Shown: positions 33,372 to 44,447, counted from the stretch's first letter. The stretch: 64,000 nt of DNA from Aphrocallistes beatrix (GCA_963281255.1 OY725492.1:3711104-3775103); one strand, 5' to 3'. Translations and numbers: made by a program. The notes: a model not told the origin generated them from the letters alone.

Positions 33372-34832
33372 ATGCGCCATTCCCTAGCTTACTATGTGAT
33401 CTTATTGTTCTACTTCGGAGTCGAATCCTCCAGGATCAGCACTCAGTCCTATGCGTACGGTCCAGGCCTGAGAGCTGAGTTCGATGTCCCTGTGCGGTAC
33501 TTCTTCATCCAGGCGGTTTCTGAGGAGGGAGAGCATTTGGATAGATTTGACGGAGAGAATCCATTCTCGATCAAGTTTCACCGAGGAGACAATTCCAGGA
33601 TTTCTTACATGAATAAAATTCTAAACTTGAAGAATGGCACATTTCTGGTAATATTTCGATTTTTTAATAGTTACAATTACCTGTACTTACAGGTGTTTGT
33701 AAATAATGAAGAGTTAGCACAGTCACCACTCCTCTTAAACAACCCGGTCAAACATCCAGGATGCAATTGCCCTATCTCCAGTACAGAATGGAAGTCAGAC
33801 CTCTCTTGTCCAAACTATTCGTTTAACGGCACGAGTCTGGATAACTTCCCCAAGATAAAACTGAAAGGATTGGCTGACCGTATCTTCACCAAGTTCCCTC
33901 ATGCTAGCTTGGTCCACTACACAGTCAAGGAGAACAGGATATATCGTAAGACCTTTGGACGCTACACAGACTTTAAAATGTTCAGTGATGAAATCCTGCT
34001 TTATCTCACCAGGAAGACCCGCCTACCAGATATGGAGTTCTTCATGAACTTAGGCGACTGGCCGCAAGAGAAAGATAAGAAGGCCCAACTTCCCATAATA
34101 TCCTGGTGTGGACAAAACGATCATTTTGATATTATTCTCCCGACGTATGACATCACGCGTGCCACCCTAGACGGGCTGTACCGCCAGGAGTTGGACGTTC
34201 TGATGACGTATGGACATGTAGGACCGCCTTGGAAGGAGAAAATGCATCGGGCGTTATTCCGTGGACGCGATTCTCGACAAGAGAGGCTGGATCTTGTAGA
34301 ACAGCGGAGGAAACGGACTGACAGGTATGACCTCGGGTTAACTCACTTTTTCTTCTTCAAACATGACGAGAACAAGTACGGCAAGATTGCACAGAGAATC
34401 GGGTTCTTCGAGTTCTTTAATTACCGGTATCAACTGAATTTGGACGGTACAGTGGCTGCCTACCGGTTTCCTTACCTCATTTCCGGCACTTCCCTCGTCC
34501 TCAAACAAGAATCTGATTATTACGAACACTTCTACAGATTTCTACGTCCCTGGGAGCACTATGTTCCATTCTCCACTGACCTCGACGAGCTGGATAGACT
34601 GCTAGATTGGGCAGAGAGCAATGAGGAAGAAGTTGAGACGATTGTAAGTTCAGCTCGTAGAGTTACGGAGGAATACTTGTTCCCAGATAAGATCCTCTGT
34701 TACATCGTCATGCTGTTTGAAGAGTATGCTAGTCGGTTGGGAGGGAAAGTTACGGTGTATCCTGATATGGAGTTGGTAGAGCAGAGCCAAGATATTTGTT
34801 CGATATGTGAAACTCCACGGGATGAATTATAG
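33372..34832 (+). CDS. Protein O-glucosyltransferase, POGLUT2/3 type (KDELC)
   Basis: 486 residues, no intron required. A hydrophobic signal peptide covers residues 1-19. An Ig-like filamin repeat follows at about 25-128 (NGTFLVIFRFFNSYNYLYLQ, then AQSPLLL). A CAP10-type glucosyltransferase domain fills about 140-470, with SWCGQNDHFDIILPTYD, GPPWKEKMHRALFRGRDSRQ, ERLDLVE and FPYLISGTSLVLKQESDYYE. The C-terminus is RDEL, an ER-retrieval signal. Filamin repeat plus CAP10 plus KDEL-like tail defines POGLUT2/3 (KDELC1/2), which add O-glucose to EGF repeats in the ER. A stretch at 33648-33702 looks like an intron (gtaatat ... ttacag) but encodes conserved filamin residues, so it is kept as coding. 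Confidence 0.9.
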   Translation: MRHSLAYYVILLFYFGVESSRISTQSYAYGPGLRAEFDVPVRYFFIQAVSEEGEHLDRFDGENPFSIKFHRGDNSRISYMNKILNLKNGTFLVIFRFFNSYNYLYLQVFVNNEELAQSPLLLNNPVKHPGCNCPISSTEWKSDLSCPNYSFNGTSLDNFPKIKLKGLADRIFTKFPHASLVHYTVKENRIYRKTFGRYTDFKMFSDEILLYLTRKTRLPDMEFFMNLGDWPQEKDKKAQLPIISWCGQNDHFDIILPTYDITRATLDGLYRQELDVLMTYGHVGPPWKEKMHRALFRGRDSRQERLDLVEQRRKRTDRYDLGLTHFFFFKHDENKYGKIAQRIGFFEFFNYRYQLNLDGTVAAYRFPYLISGTSLVLKQESDYYEHFYRFLRPWEHYVPFSTDLDELDRLLDWAESNEEEVETIVSSARRVTEEYLFPDKILCYIVMLFEEYASRLGGKVTVYPDMELVEQSQDICSICETPRDEL

Positions 34833-35721
34833 ACCCATTTGTTTAGTATTATTTTAATCTGATTTATAGTGTGTCCTTGTTTTGCCATTTTTTCGATTAT
34901 TTCTCAATTTGATGTAATGCTTGGCAGTTTGCAAGTTTGCTATTTCTCTACCAGTAATTACCCGTATTAAGCTACTGTTGGTTACAGCTCATATACATAC
35001 AGGTTTTGGTACCTCACCAAAATTATCATTACTATTAAGAAAATGCATAAAAATGTCAGGAATTGTTCCACTTTAAATGGCGCTAGACTTTTGCTAGCTC
35101 ATTTCCGGTTAAGTGATTTTGGGCGGGGAAACCTTAGAAGTGTGGGATCTTTGCTATAAATAGAAATGACCCCAGGTAATTTAAGGGATAATATTATTAA
35201 TTAACAATCCGGATTAACGAGGCTAAAGGACTCAGGTTCAAAACATAGTACACATAATTATAACAACGCATTTTGCCATCTGCATTGGCTCTCATTAATT
35301 CTTACAATTTCTAAAACTTGGGACATACCTAATTTTTACGGAATGGAACGGAACCATTCCGTAAATTATGTATGTCCAAAACTTGTTACATATGTAAAAT
35401 ACAAAAGAATTAGGTAGCTATGGCGTCATCTGAAATGAGTAAGCATTTTCGCTTCACATAAATATACGTAGAGGATGTTATTACGTATGTACTAACTGCT
35501 AGTCGATTTTCATGCTGCATATCTTTTATGGTACCAGTACTACTGTACTATAGACTGAGCCATAACATGAACCTACTCAACCTAGTCTTTCCGAATTTTA
35601 TACATACGTACGTAGATTAAAACTTGGTCATTTGTTTGCTTGTTTGTCCAGATTGAATGGGGTTCAGTATCTTGCTTTCTACATATATTATTATATCTAA
35701 GTAGATTTAATTTCGTAATTC
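34833..35721. other. Intergenic upstream of the deaminase cluster
   Basis: Contains an imperfect inverted repeat (about 35317-35385: ggacatacctaatttttacg against a mirrored ..aattatgtatgtcc), a segment like the 12000/24399 flank (ttgctataaatagaaatgac near 35152), and a possible Helitron 5' fragment at 35610-35665 (gtttgcttgtttgtccag). No gene was seen. Confidence 0.4.
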
Positions 35722-36505
35722 ATGTTTAACATCTGCACCCATTACAAAGAAGAATGTCTTGGTCTGTCAACTCCTCCATTGGGCGTTCGGGATTGCTGGA
35801 ATTCAACCTGGCTAGTTTGTGTAATACAAAGAGAATATTCTACTTACACTTCTTTATGCATCTTCAATGATTATCCTCCCAATCCCTCTCTACCTAGTTC
35901 AAGTCATATCGATCGTACCCATTGTGAAGCGAAATTCTTTGAATATTGGGAAAAATCACCTCATAAGATATTCCCTGACTTCCCATTGGATGGGATCGAT
36001 AAGAAGGGTATTGATCTAGTGTGGTACATGCTAAGACCTCCTTGTGATGATTGCACAGAAATAATTATAGAAAGACGAGCTTTGTATAAGAAATTGACTA
36101 TAAAAATCCCACACATGGCTGACAAAGATGGTATCTATAATTCCATCGAAAGAGTTAGAAAACTAATCCAAAATAAGATTGAAATAAAGGCAATGCCGGT
36201 TGGTCAATATGAATACTATACTAGTGGTCGTCAGGGCCACAAATTGCCTCAATTGCGTGATACATATTCTCCAGGTAATTAATTAAATTATTAGAATATT
36301 TATTTATGCTGCTGATTTCTTAAACATTATATTTGTAGGGGTGATGAAGGCACTCCAAGAACAATTATATAGAATTGTACAAGAAAATAGCCAGAAACCG
36401 AAAAAAATTCCCCGTATCAGAATACCATTGAAGAGGAAGAATAGCCTCGTAACAAAAATATACTCAAAGAATACAATATTGAGTAAAAAGAGAAAGTTTT
36501 GGTAG
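35722..36505 (+). CDS. AID/APOBEC-like cytidine deaminase 1
   Basis: Predicted zinc-dependent C-to-U deaminase on single-stranded nucleic acid. It has two exons, 35722-36274 and 36339-36505 (intron gtaatt...tag, 64 bp), giving 239 residues. The core has an NSTWLVCVIQREYS strand, the zinc motif H67-C-E69, a fixed 37-residue spacer, then PC108-x2-C111 within DLVWYMLRPPCDDC. The variant HCE replaces the usual HAE, but the catalytic Glu is kept. The AID-like strand before the YYTSGRQGHKLP region is weaker here than in the sister genes (KKLTIKIPHMAD in place of LTILTAS). Exon 2 adds a basic tail with KRKNS and KKRKFW, likely nuclear-localising. No signal peptide, so it belongs with classical intracellular family members. 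First gene of the cluster. Confidence 0.83.
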
Positions 36506-36858
36506 ATCAAAAGAACCTGACTAAACTCATTACTCATACTTCCTTCAACATGTTAAATTAATTTTTTACTTGAATATCACTTTATGACTATCACTTTATG
36601 CTCTACTATTATTATTATTATTATTATTGATATTACTTTATTTTAAAAATACGTACGTAGATGATTACTTAGACTAAGTTGTTTTAAACTTTTCATTGTT
36701 TAAAATCGTGATTTACATTCAGACCAGTCGAATATACGGTCCTGAATGAGGTTTGACTCTACTAATATGAGTAGTTGAAATAAAATTTAAGAGTTTATTT
36801 GTTCTTTAAACAATCCACGATTCCACATGTAGGTATAATTTATGTATAACAGCATCAG
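36506..36858. other. Intergenic between deaminases 1 and 2
   Basis: Contains an ATT microsatellite at about 36607-36630. The last ~60 bp belongs to the duplicated block shared with the region before 37462. Confidence 0.4.
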
Positions 36859-37275
36859 ATGAGTAGCAGACACATTCGCGCATGTTGTCAGCTAAATCCT
36901 GACCTCGGTATTCGAGATACGTATAACTCCACCTGGATAATCTGCAGGATACAAAAGGAGTTCTCCTCTTACTTGTCTCTCTGCATATTCAACGAGTATG
37001 AAAATGATAAAGCCGGGGCTTATCACGTTGAAGGAAAATTCCTCGATTTTTGGGAGAATGAACCGAAGAAAATATTCCCAGACCTAACAACGAATGCAAT
37101 TGATAGGAATGCCTTTGACTTGATCTGGTACATGCCACGTTCTCCATGCCACGAGTGTACGAAGCTCATAATCAAGAATCGCAATCTGTTCAAAAGCCTG
37201 ACAATCTTAACTGCATCTGTCTATCAACTGTCAGAAGAAGATGAGACTTTTGCACAGAAATTGTGGTCTGAGTAG
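36859..37275 (+). pseudogene. AID/APOBEC-like deaminase 2, 3'-truncated duplicate
   Basis: Nearly identical to deaminase 3 over the first ~134 codons, displaced by 603 bp, with identity beginning upstream of the ATG. It keeps H56-V-E58 and PCHEC, so the zinc site is complete. After residue 131 the duplicate ends: cttttgcaca continues into unrelated codons (QKLWSE) and a stop at 37275, losing the C-terminal helices and tail. It could still make a 138-residue core, but AID/APOBEC folds need the lost helices, so it is called a pseudogene. The C-to-H difference in PC(Y/H)EC is one of few substitutions, indicating a recent event. Confidence 0.75.
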
Positions 37276-37461
37276 TGAGTGGCTGTTCGATTTCTTTGAT
37301 TGTTGGCAATCATATAACGTATACAGTTGAAGCCAACGGTTATCGTTCAAGTAAGCTCACTGTGCTAGATTCACTTGGTATCACGGCGCATTTGTAGGAT
37401 TTTGTCTCTCGCTGTATATAACAATCCAAATGTAGGTACAATTTATGTATAACATCATCAA

Positions 37462-38322
37462 ATGAGTAGCAGACACATTCGCGCGTGTTGTCAGCTAAAT
37501 CCTGACCTCGGTATTCGAGATACGTATAACTCCACCTGGATAATCTGCAGAATACAAAAGGAGTTCTCCTCTTACTTGTCTCTCTGCATATTCAACGAGT
37601 ATGAAAATGATAAAGCCGGGGCTTATCACGTTGAAGGAAAATTCCTCGATTTTTGGGAGAATGAACCGAAGAAAATATTCCCAGACCTAACAACGAATGC
37701 AATTGATAGGAATGCCTTTGACTTGATCTGGTACATGCCACGTTCTCCATGCTACGAGTGTACGAAGCTCATAATCAAGAATCGTAATCTGTTCAAAAGC
37801 CTGACAATCTTAACCGCATCTGTCTATCAACTGTCAGAAGAAGATGAGACTTTTGCACACAGAAGAATTGAAATGTTGAGAGACAAGGATATAATGGTAG
37901 AGCCCATGTCTCTTGAAGAGTACGAGTACTTTACTCAAGGCCGTGTGGGCCATCAGCTACCTGCCAAGGATAACATTGACCCTGAGGAAGACTTTGAGGA
38001 TCATGAATTGCCTATTGCGTCTCGAGATGAGAATTTCATGTTTCTCCCTATGGCTAATATTAGGAAGAATTGGCAGGAAACTTATTCTAGAGGATCCAGG
38101 GGGGCAGAATCCTATGCAGAAAGTGCTTCTTGGGCAGGGAAGAGGAGAATGATTCCTAAGAAATCTGATAGCTCTCGTGGGATGGGTTGGTATAACTCAG
38201 GGTATCGTGGGACAGGCCGGTATAACTCAGGGTATCGTGGGACAGGCCGGTATAACTCAGGGTATCGTGGAACGGGCCGGTATAACTCAGGGTATGGCAG
38301 AAATCGTTATAGACCTTATTAA
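37462..38322 (+). CDS. AID/APOBEC-like cytidine deaminase 3 with Gly/Arg/Tyr-rich tail
   Basis: 286 residues, one exon. The core has NSTWIICRIQKEFSSYLSL, H56-V-E58, the 37-residue spacer, DLIWYMPRSPCYEC (C97, C100), then KSLTILTASVYQ. The last resembles the LTIFTARLYF strand of vertebrate AID. The IEMLRDKDIMVEPMSLEEYE segment matches the AID helix-strand that follows. The tail is unusual: a 30-bp tandem repeat at about 38189-38295 encodes four copies of a GTGRYNSGYR-like decamer. Such RG/Y-rich sequence is typical of RNA-binding, phase-separating proteins. No other deaminase in the cluster has it. The target nucleic acid is unknown. Confidence 0.87.
   Translation: MSSRHIRACCQLNPDLGIRDTYNSTWIICRIQKEFSSYLSLCIFNEYENDKAGAYHVEGKFLDFWENEPKKIFPDLTTNAIDRNAFDLIWYMPRSPCYECTKLIIKNRNLFKSLTILTASVYQLSEEDETFAHRRIEMLRDKDIMVEPMSLEEYEYFTQGRVGHQLPAKDNIDPEEDFEDHELPIASRDENFMFLPMANIRKNWQETYSRGSRGAESYAESASWAGKRRMIPKKSDSSRGMGWYNSGYRGTGRYNSGYRGTGRYNSGYRGTGRYNSGYGRNRYRPY
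38189..38296 (+). repeat. Coding 30-bp minisatellite in deaminase 3
   Basis: Three full copies and one partial copy of ggtataactcagggtatcgt plus gggacaggcc, in frame, near identical. This suggests recent expansion and a length-variable C-terminus. Confidence 0.9.
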
Positions 38323-38714
38323 CTTATTTATCTTTGGGATTCATTATTTATTCTACTGCAACAGTAACATACTGACTTTATTGTAATAGTATTTCACTTC
38401 AATATGAATTGTTCATTCATTCATTATGCATAATACAATTCATTAGACCAAGGGTCGGCAACCTTTTTAGTATTCCCAGCATTATTACTATATGCAAAAT
38501 CTAGTGTATATGAGTTTAATTACATATCTATGTATATTTTTAAACTTATTCCAAAGGTTAAATTTGTAAACCTGTGCTACTTGATGTTACTTGCACCAGT
38601 TACCAGGGCCCTGAACTTTGGGAATCAATGACGGGATTAAAAACTAACTCGTTCTAGTTTTATTTACAATGCTGTTAAGCTAATTTTTTTTTCAATTTAT
38701 TGTTTATAAGTGAA

Positions 38715-40213
38715 ATGAGTCAGATCAGTGAAGACACGAATAGTTTGAGCAGTTCAATTCTCAACCCTGGATTGAGAAGACGTAACTATAAATCAACTTG
38801 GATGTTTTGCATAATACAGAGAAAGTATTCTGCTCACATTTCATTGCCCATTTTGAATGGAGATGATTCCAATGAGAATACCAAAGATATTCACGCTGAA
38901 GCCAAGTTCTTTCAATATTGGAGAACTAATCGTAATAAAATATTTCCTGATCTCCCACAGAATAAAAAGAACGCTACACATTTTGATCTTGTTTGGTATA
39001 TGCTGAGATTTCCATGCGCTGAATGTACATCTTTAATACTAACCAGTAAACACATGTTTAATAGCTTGACTATTAAATCCTCATCAGGGAGTAAAGATAT
39101 AGATAATACGCTTAAGATTCTACATCAAAATGGTGTCAAGCTGGAACCTATGTCTCAAACTGCCTATTACTATTTTACCAAGCAACGTCAATCCCATAAA
39201 TTACCTTCACTGCCTTATCCTTATAATTTACGTAAGGGTGAATTATCCAGTGTTACATATTTTACTTGTTGATCCAATTCCAAATTTTAACCACCGCCGT
39301 CTCAGCGTAGACTTTTAAAAATTCTAATTAGCATTGTTTATGAGTTGCGTACAGATTATTAATTCAACTTGTAGCATTATGAATTATTTGTTTCTAATAT
39401 AAGGTTTAGAAGTATACCATTATTTTTTTATGTACTATCTCCAAACTTTTAAACTATTGCTATATCTCAAAAATACAGTAATTTTATTTTTCTTTATATA
39501 AGTGGTATCAATGATCAACAAGTAATTTATTATATTTTCTTCATATTAATATGCAAAATAATATGTGATATTATCTACATACCTTCTCAAGGTTCAATAA
39601 GGATCATAAAAAGCCAAATTGAAGAAGTTGTACAAGGAAAGTTAAAAACATATGATACCTTTTTAAGATCTGAACTGTTTCTTCTAACCCAGCCTATGAA
39701 GAAAGCGAGATATTTTGCTTTCAACAGAGTTCAAAATCGAAAAATACTATACTATAAACAAAAATTATATCAAGAAAGTGACAAAAAGCAGGTACGATGT
39801 GACAAGTTTATACAATTTATAAATCTATTTCGATGTATTTACTTGTTATTTATATTTATAAAGCGCCCTTGCATAGCACGGCTAGCGAACACTTCGTGTC
39901 CGCAGATTCGCCATGCGGTGCATGGAGTTATCAAAGAATTTAGAAGCTTATTTATATAAAATGCATTGATAAAAACTGTTTTAGTTGTATAGATTCAACT
40001 GACTAAATCTTGAAGAGTCAAAATATTTAAATGATCAACCCAAAGAGAGTCAATTTTATATTATATTTGTGACTATTTGAATTCTACTATATTCTGCAGA
40101 TACAACTGATACAATCAAACGGAAAGTTTGCTAAAGACAAGACAAAGCGAAAAAGGAACTGGAAGTCCTTCAAAGGAAAGATCGAAAAGGATAGTATCGA
40201 AGATAATTCTTAA
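38715..40213 (+). CDS. AID/APOBEC-like cytidine deaminase 4, three exons
   Basis: Exons 38715-39231, 39592-39791 and 40100-40213 with consensus splice sites (C|gtaagg, ctcaag|G, CAG|gtacga, tgcag|A). They join in frame to 276 residues ending at TAA 40211. The start is the ATG at 38715. The core has KSTWMFCIIQRKYSAHISL, H60-A-E62, the 37-residue spacer, DLVWYMLRFPCAEC, and a strand NSLTIKSSS that departs from the usual TAS. The two downstream exons encode an Arg/Lys-rich tail (MKKARYF, KDKTKRKRNWKSFKGK) suited to nucleic-acid binding or nuclear entry. Intron 2 contains a degraded Helitron-like GC-rich terminus (39860-39930). Confidence 0.82.
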
Positions 40214-40748
40214 GAAGATACTTGCTTAACTAATTAGTTTGCTATTTTTTTCTCAATACTTCCTTTATTACTTATTATCTGCTTTTACATCCCATGTTTA
40301 TATAATTGTGTCTATGAACACTCTATAATATATTATCTTATTACGTATTAACTCAATCTAAATTATATGAATCTAAGGTGCACTTGCGTATCATTGGTGG
40401 ATTGCAGTGTTGGTGTTTTTAAATTCTGCAAATTCGTTAATAATTTCGCTTATGACCTGTCTATATGTTCGGGTACAAATTTGATAACTTCACCTCAAGT
40501 TCTTAATCTCAGTTATCTATCTGCAAAAGCTGAGATTAAGAATACGATATTATTGAAAATATTTACGTACTATGTTTACTTTTTTTTCTCAAAACATTTC
40601 TCTAATATTTTCGATGTTCCCATCCAACAAGGTCCATATAATTTCTTATAAATTAAAGAGAGCTCACAAACACAGGGAATCATGTATAATTTACGTAATA
40701 TAGGAGGGGCATAGGAAGGAAGGCGTGGCCCCCTCTGACACTTTTATC
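40214..40748. other. Intergenic with a deaminase-tail relic
   Basis: At 40477-40560 a frame reads LITSPQVLNLSYLSAKAEIK, which aligns with LEISPPVPNPSHLSVKAEIE in the tail of deaminase 6. No core domain is left. The remainder is featureless. Confidence 0.55.
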
Positions 40749-42151
40749 CAGGGGCGGATACAGGGTTCAGACTCAGGGGGGGCCAAAAGCGAGCGTAGCG
40801 AGCGCAAGTAATGGGGTTCTGGGGGGGAACCCCCCGGAAAATTTTTTTAACTTAAGGTGGTCAAATATCAATGTACATCAATTCTTATCAAATCTCATAC
40901 GGGATTTGAATTTCCTTCCTGTAACCTGATTACCACTTTGTGCTTCGCGCCAATTCATCACAAGCGTTTGGGAGTATATTTAGGTTTAGTTAACATAGTG
41001 ATAATGATACAATGTATGGCATTCTAATGAAAAATAATTCTGTACGGATTTTCCAAAAGTTCTCGTCCCAAATCTGTATCTCAAATGAGAGTGAAAATAG
41101 GATATTTTCAATTTGTTCATTGTATTCCTTAAGGGATCAGCTTCCAATTGTATATTGGTTTATATTAAGAGGACAATTATTGTGGTTCCTATATTAGATT
41201 TTTATGCATCGGTTTAGGGTAGTGTCAAAAAGTTGGAATCTTCCCATTGAAAATGGCTTAAAACTAAATTTGGAGAATAAAAGTTGTGAAAATCGTAGAA
41301 TAAGGTCATTAAAAGGTGAAATAATTAAGAACCAATGTGAAAAAGTAATCGGGAGGTGTTCAATTGTATTGCTCGTGTTGAAAAAATATCATGCCACTTT
41401 TAGTGGATTTCTTGTCAATTTTCGCCACTCAAAAAGTGGGACAAAAATGGTAATAAACCACTTCAAAACATAGTATTCCTCAGCCTCAAACTATAATACC
41501 TCAGAGAATTCAATCTATATGTTAGTTGATGCATAGAATTGGATGGCGGGATCAGTTTTTATCTAAATCTGCTCAGGACTGAAATATATCAAAGAGAACC
41601 CCAAAGATCACGTTCAAAGGCAGTGCCCTAAACCGATGTACAAAAATCTAATATAGGAACCACAATAATTGTCCTTTTAAAATAAACCCATATATAAATT
41701 GCCGATCCCCTAAGGAATACAATGGACAAATTGAAAATATCATATTTTCACTCTCATTTGAGATACAGATTTGGGACGAGAACTTTTAGAATGCCCTATG
41801 TAGATGCCTATGAAATAGTAGCATACTCAAGTTTTCACCTCAATCGAATCTAAATGGAAACTCGAAGCTAATGTTGGAGTATTCGTCTCAAATAAAGGAA
41901 TAATTGTTACACTTATGGATTAATGTAAATCAGATCTGATGAAATCATTAAACACGGAATAATTGAATTGAAGAAAGAAGTATCTTAGTAGATATCATTG
42001 GAATGGAGAAAATAAACTCATATAATTGAGGGCTAAAGTTCACAAATCTGGGGGGCTAGGCCCAAATAGCTCCCCCGTAGATCAATTCGTAAAATTTTCA
42101 GGGGGGGCCATGGCCCCCCCGGACCCCCCCCTCCCCCTGTATCCGCCCCTG
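40749..42151. mobile_element. hAT non-autonomous element, 1403 bp, with long foldback
   Basis: Ends CAGGGGCGGATACAGGG and CCCTGTATCCGCCCCTG, with the exact 8-bp duplication CTTTTATC at 40741-40748 and 42152-42159. Inside, 41012-41225 and 41622-41800 are an inverted repeat of about 180-200 bp (for example tctgtatctcaaatgagagt and its complement). There is no transposase frame. The ~90-codon frame at 41204 has no domain. Confidence 0.92.
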
Positions 42152-42373
42152 CTTTTATCCTACACGTATTTCTATCATATTATTTCATTTCATATAACTA
42201 ATATAATTGTATTGAAACGTATATCTTCATATTTATTGTGGCTGCTGTATCAATGGATGGTTAGCTTTATTCGGACATTCAAGGGGAGCGAAACTTTTAC
42301 TTTTTACTTGTACCCCCTAGAAACTCCCTGTTAAATATATTGCTCCTCTCTTTTTAAGGATCTCACGTTATTT

Positions 42374-43081
42374 ATGGCTAATCGAAGGCACAGAATGCAT
42401 TGTTTACCATGCCGTAAACTTAATAATCCAGATATGGCTGTTCGCGACCATTATAATTCTACTTGGATAGTATGCAGAATAAAGAATATAAGTTCTTATT
42501 TAACATCACGATGTATCTTGAATGATTTCGGCGATACCGACTCTATTCATGCCGAAGAGAAATTATTTTCTCTTTTGAAGAAAGAACCAAAGACAATATT
42601 TCCAAAACTTCGAACAAATGTGATCCTTAGAAATCATTATGATGCAATTTGGTATATGTCACGCTCTCCTTGCTATCCGTGTGTGAAATTAATATTAAAA
42701 AATGTTCCTATTTTCAAAAGCTTGACTATTTTGACTGCCGGTGTATACGAACATCAAGATGATAAAGAAGAATGGCCATATACTAGAATTAAAATTTTAA
42801 GGGATAATAAAGTGAAGGTAGAACCTATGTCTCTTGAAGCATATGAACATTTGACCAAAGGCCATAAAAATCATCCACTACCTGTGGATGATAATTTTGA
42901 CCCTGAGGGAGCATTTAATGAACATGGATTATCCATTGCACCTCGAAAAGATCTCATCTTAATGCATAGGGCTGGTTTTGGGAATAATTGCCAAGCAACG
43001 TCTTCACGACCTGGATTGAGAAAAAGTGGCAATAAAGGTAAAATAAATACGATAAAGACTGATTATTATGAACTCGCTTAA
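42374..43081 (+). CDS. AID/APOBEC-like cytidine deaminase 5
   Basis: 235 residues, one exon. The core has NSTWIVCRIKNISSYLTSR, H59-A-E61, the 37-residue spacer, DAIWYMSRSPCYPC (C100, C103) and KSLTILTAGVYEH, followed by IKILRDNKVKVEPMSLEAYE. Most similar in layout to deaminase 3 (shared DPEGAFNEHGLSIAPRKD region against DPEEDFEDHELPIASRDE), but its tail is short and basic, without the Gly/Arg/Tyr repeat. A hAT element ends 222 bp upstream of the ATG. Confidence 0.86.
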   Translation: MANRRHRMHCLPCRKLNNPDMAVRDHYNSTWIVCRIKNISSYLTSRCILNDFGDTDSIHAEEKLFSLLKKEPKTIFPKLRTNVILRNHYDAIWYMSRSPCYPCVKLILKNVPIFKSLTILTAGVYEHQDDKEEWPYTRIKILRDNKVKVEPMSLEAYEHLTKGHKNHPLPVDDNFDPEGAFNEHGLSIAPRKDLILMHRAGFGNNCQATSSRPGLRKSGNKGKINTIKTDYYELA

Positions 43082-44267
43082 TTTATACAAACATTCGATT
43101 GTTATGAGTTAAGTTAAGGTACGAGTATATCCTTCTTATTTTAGGATTATTTACTGTAAACGCATTATACTTTTAATAGAACAAAAAATTGTTAAGTGAA
43201 TGGCCTAATGTCCGATTGGGCTACTTTTTATTGTACTGTGCTTCCTATGCTATCATATTGAAAGATATAAATGTATAGGAAGCTCACACTAAGAATATAT
43301 ATATATATATACATACGTATATCCTTTTAGAATTACTCCTTTTTGCTTTTCTGGTCTGTTTTATTTATGTCTAACATTTTAACTAATATTATCAGATTAG
43401 TATTCAGCATTATGTAATCGCTTTGTTACACTTGTAGATAAATTCCATGAGAAAATCAAGCAAAGAGCAAAACACAAGCATATTATCCTACATCATCAAC
43501 CGTAATGAGCAAATTTCGAAAATTCAAGTGCACAATTCAATGAATTCATATATAACATTTTACATATAATAAATTTTGTGAAATGATTATTGATTATGAT
43601 GACGATTGAGAAAATAAAAATTTTGCCTACTAAAATACGTATTGTAGGTAGATCATAACATAGGAAATATTCCGTAATATATGTATGATTAATATGACTG
43701 AGTATTCATATAATGAAAGTGCCATCGATTTAGCCAGGTCTGTTCCACGTCACTTCAAATCACGTCATATCGTCATGTCCCTAAAAGGAAGATGACACCT
43801 GCAGTGAAGTTCTGTGTGAAATTTCGAAAATTGAATTGAAGTTTGATAGAATCCATTGTTCTAATTTTTTTGATGTTTAATGATAACGTCATTACAGACT
43901 GATGAGTTATCATTTTTTGTTGATAGCTGCATCATATGTGAGATAAATTAATATACCGTACACATTCTAAAATTTCAGCCTTCTATCAACTAAAATGACG
44001 GAGTTGTTTTTTTAACATGAATAATGCCAACTTGAGTCATGATCAAAGCGGGCGCAGCGTTGAAGTCAAGGGAAATGGCGGGACGCAATAGTACAACTTC
44101 TACATACTTGTTGTAATGTCAGCACATCCTATGAGGAGAGGACTACTTTAGTGTACGTAATAAAGTGACAAAAAATTTAACCCGGACCAACTTTGGCGGG
44201 GGCGGACCAGTTTTGGCCTGCCAAAATTGGTCCCCCCGGACCAATTTATTCGTGATAGGCCCTAAGA
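43082..44267. other. Intergenic with a family A fragment on the minus strand
   Basis: 43838-44013 is a reverse-orientation fragment of Helitron-like family A (gcatcatatgtgagataaat, atttcagccttctatca). A small hairpin ggaccagttttggc/gccaaaattggtcc is at 44204-44233. No gene was seen. Confidence 0.5.
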
Positions 44268-44447
44268 GGTGACTTTGTCCCACAATAGCAATTTTAATAA
44301 AATATACTCAAACTTATGAATCAATGTAATCACAATTGATAACATGTTGAATGAAACTCTCAATATATCCTATACAGCTATTTAAACCGCAAGATTTCTA
44401 AGTTTGAGTATATTTTATTAAAATTGCTATTGTGGGCCAAAGTCACC
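44268..44447. repeat. 49-bp inverted repeat with 82-bp loop
   Basis: Arms at 44268-44316 and 44399-44447 (ggtgactttgtcccacaata and its near-exact complement). Probably a foldback MITE; no target duplication was identified. Confidence 0.8.

Noticed and set aside
33648..33702. Intron in the POGLUT gene
   Set aside because: The segment encodes conserved filamin residues in frame, and 55 bp is not a multiple of three.
38448..38480. hAT-like start (aagggtcggcaacctttt)
   Set aside because: Only one end is recognisable, so it is not listed as an element.
41204..41473. 89-codon frame as a gene
   Set aside because: It is inside the foldback interior of a hAT element and has no domain.
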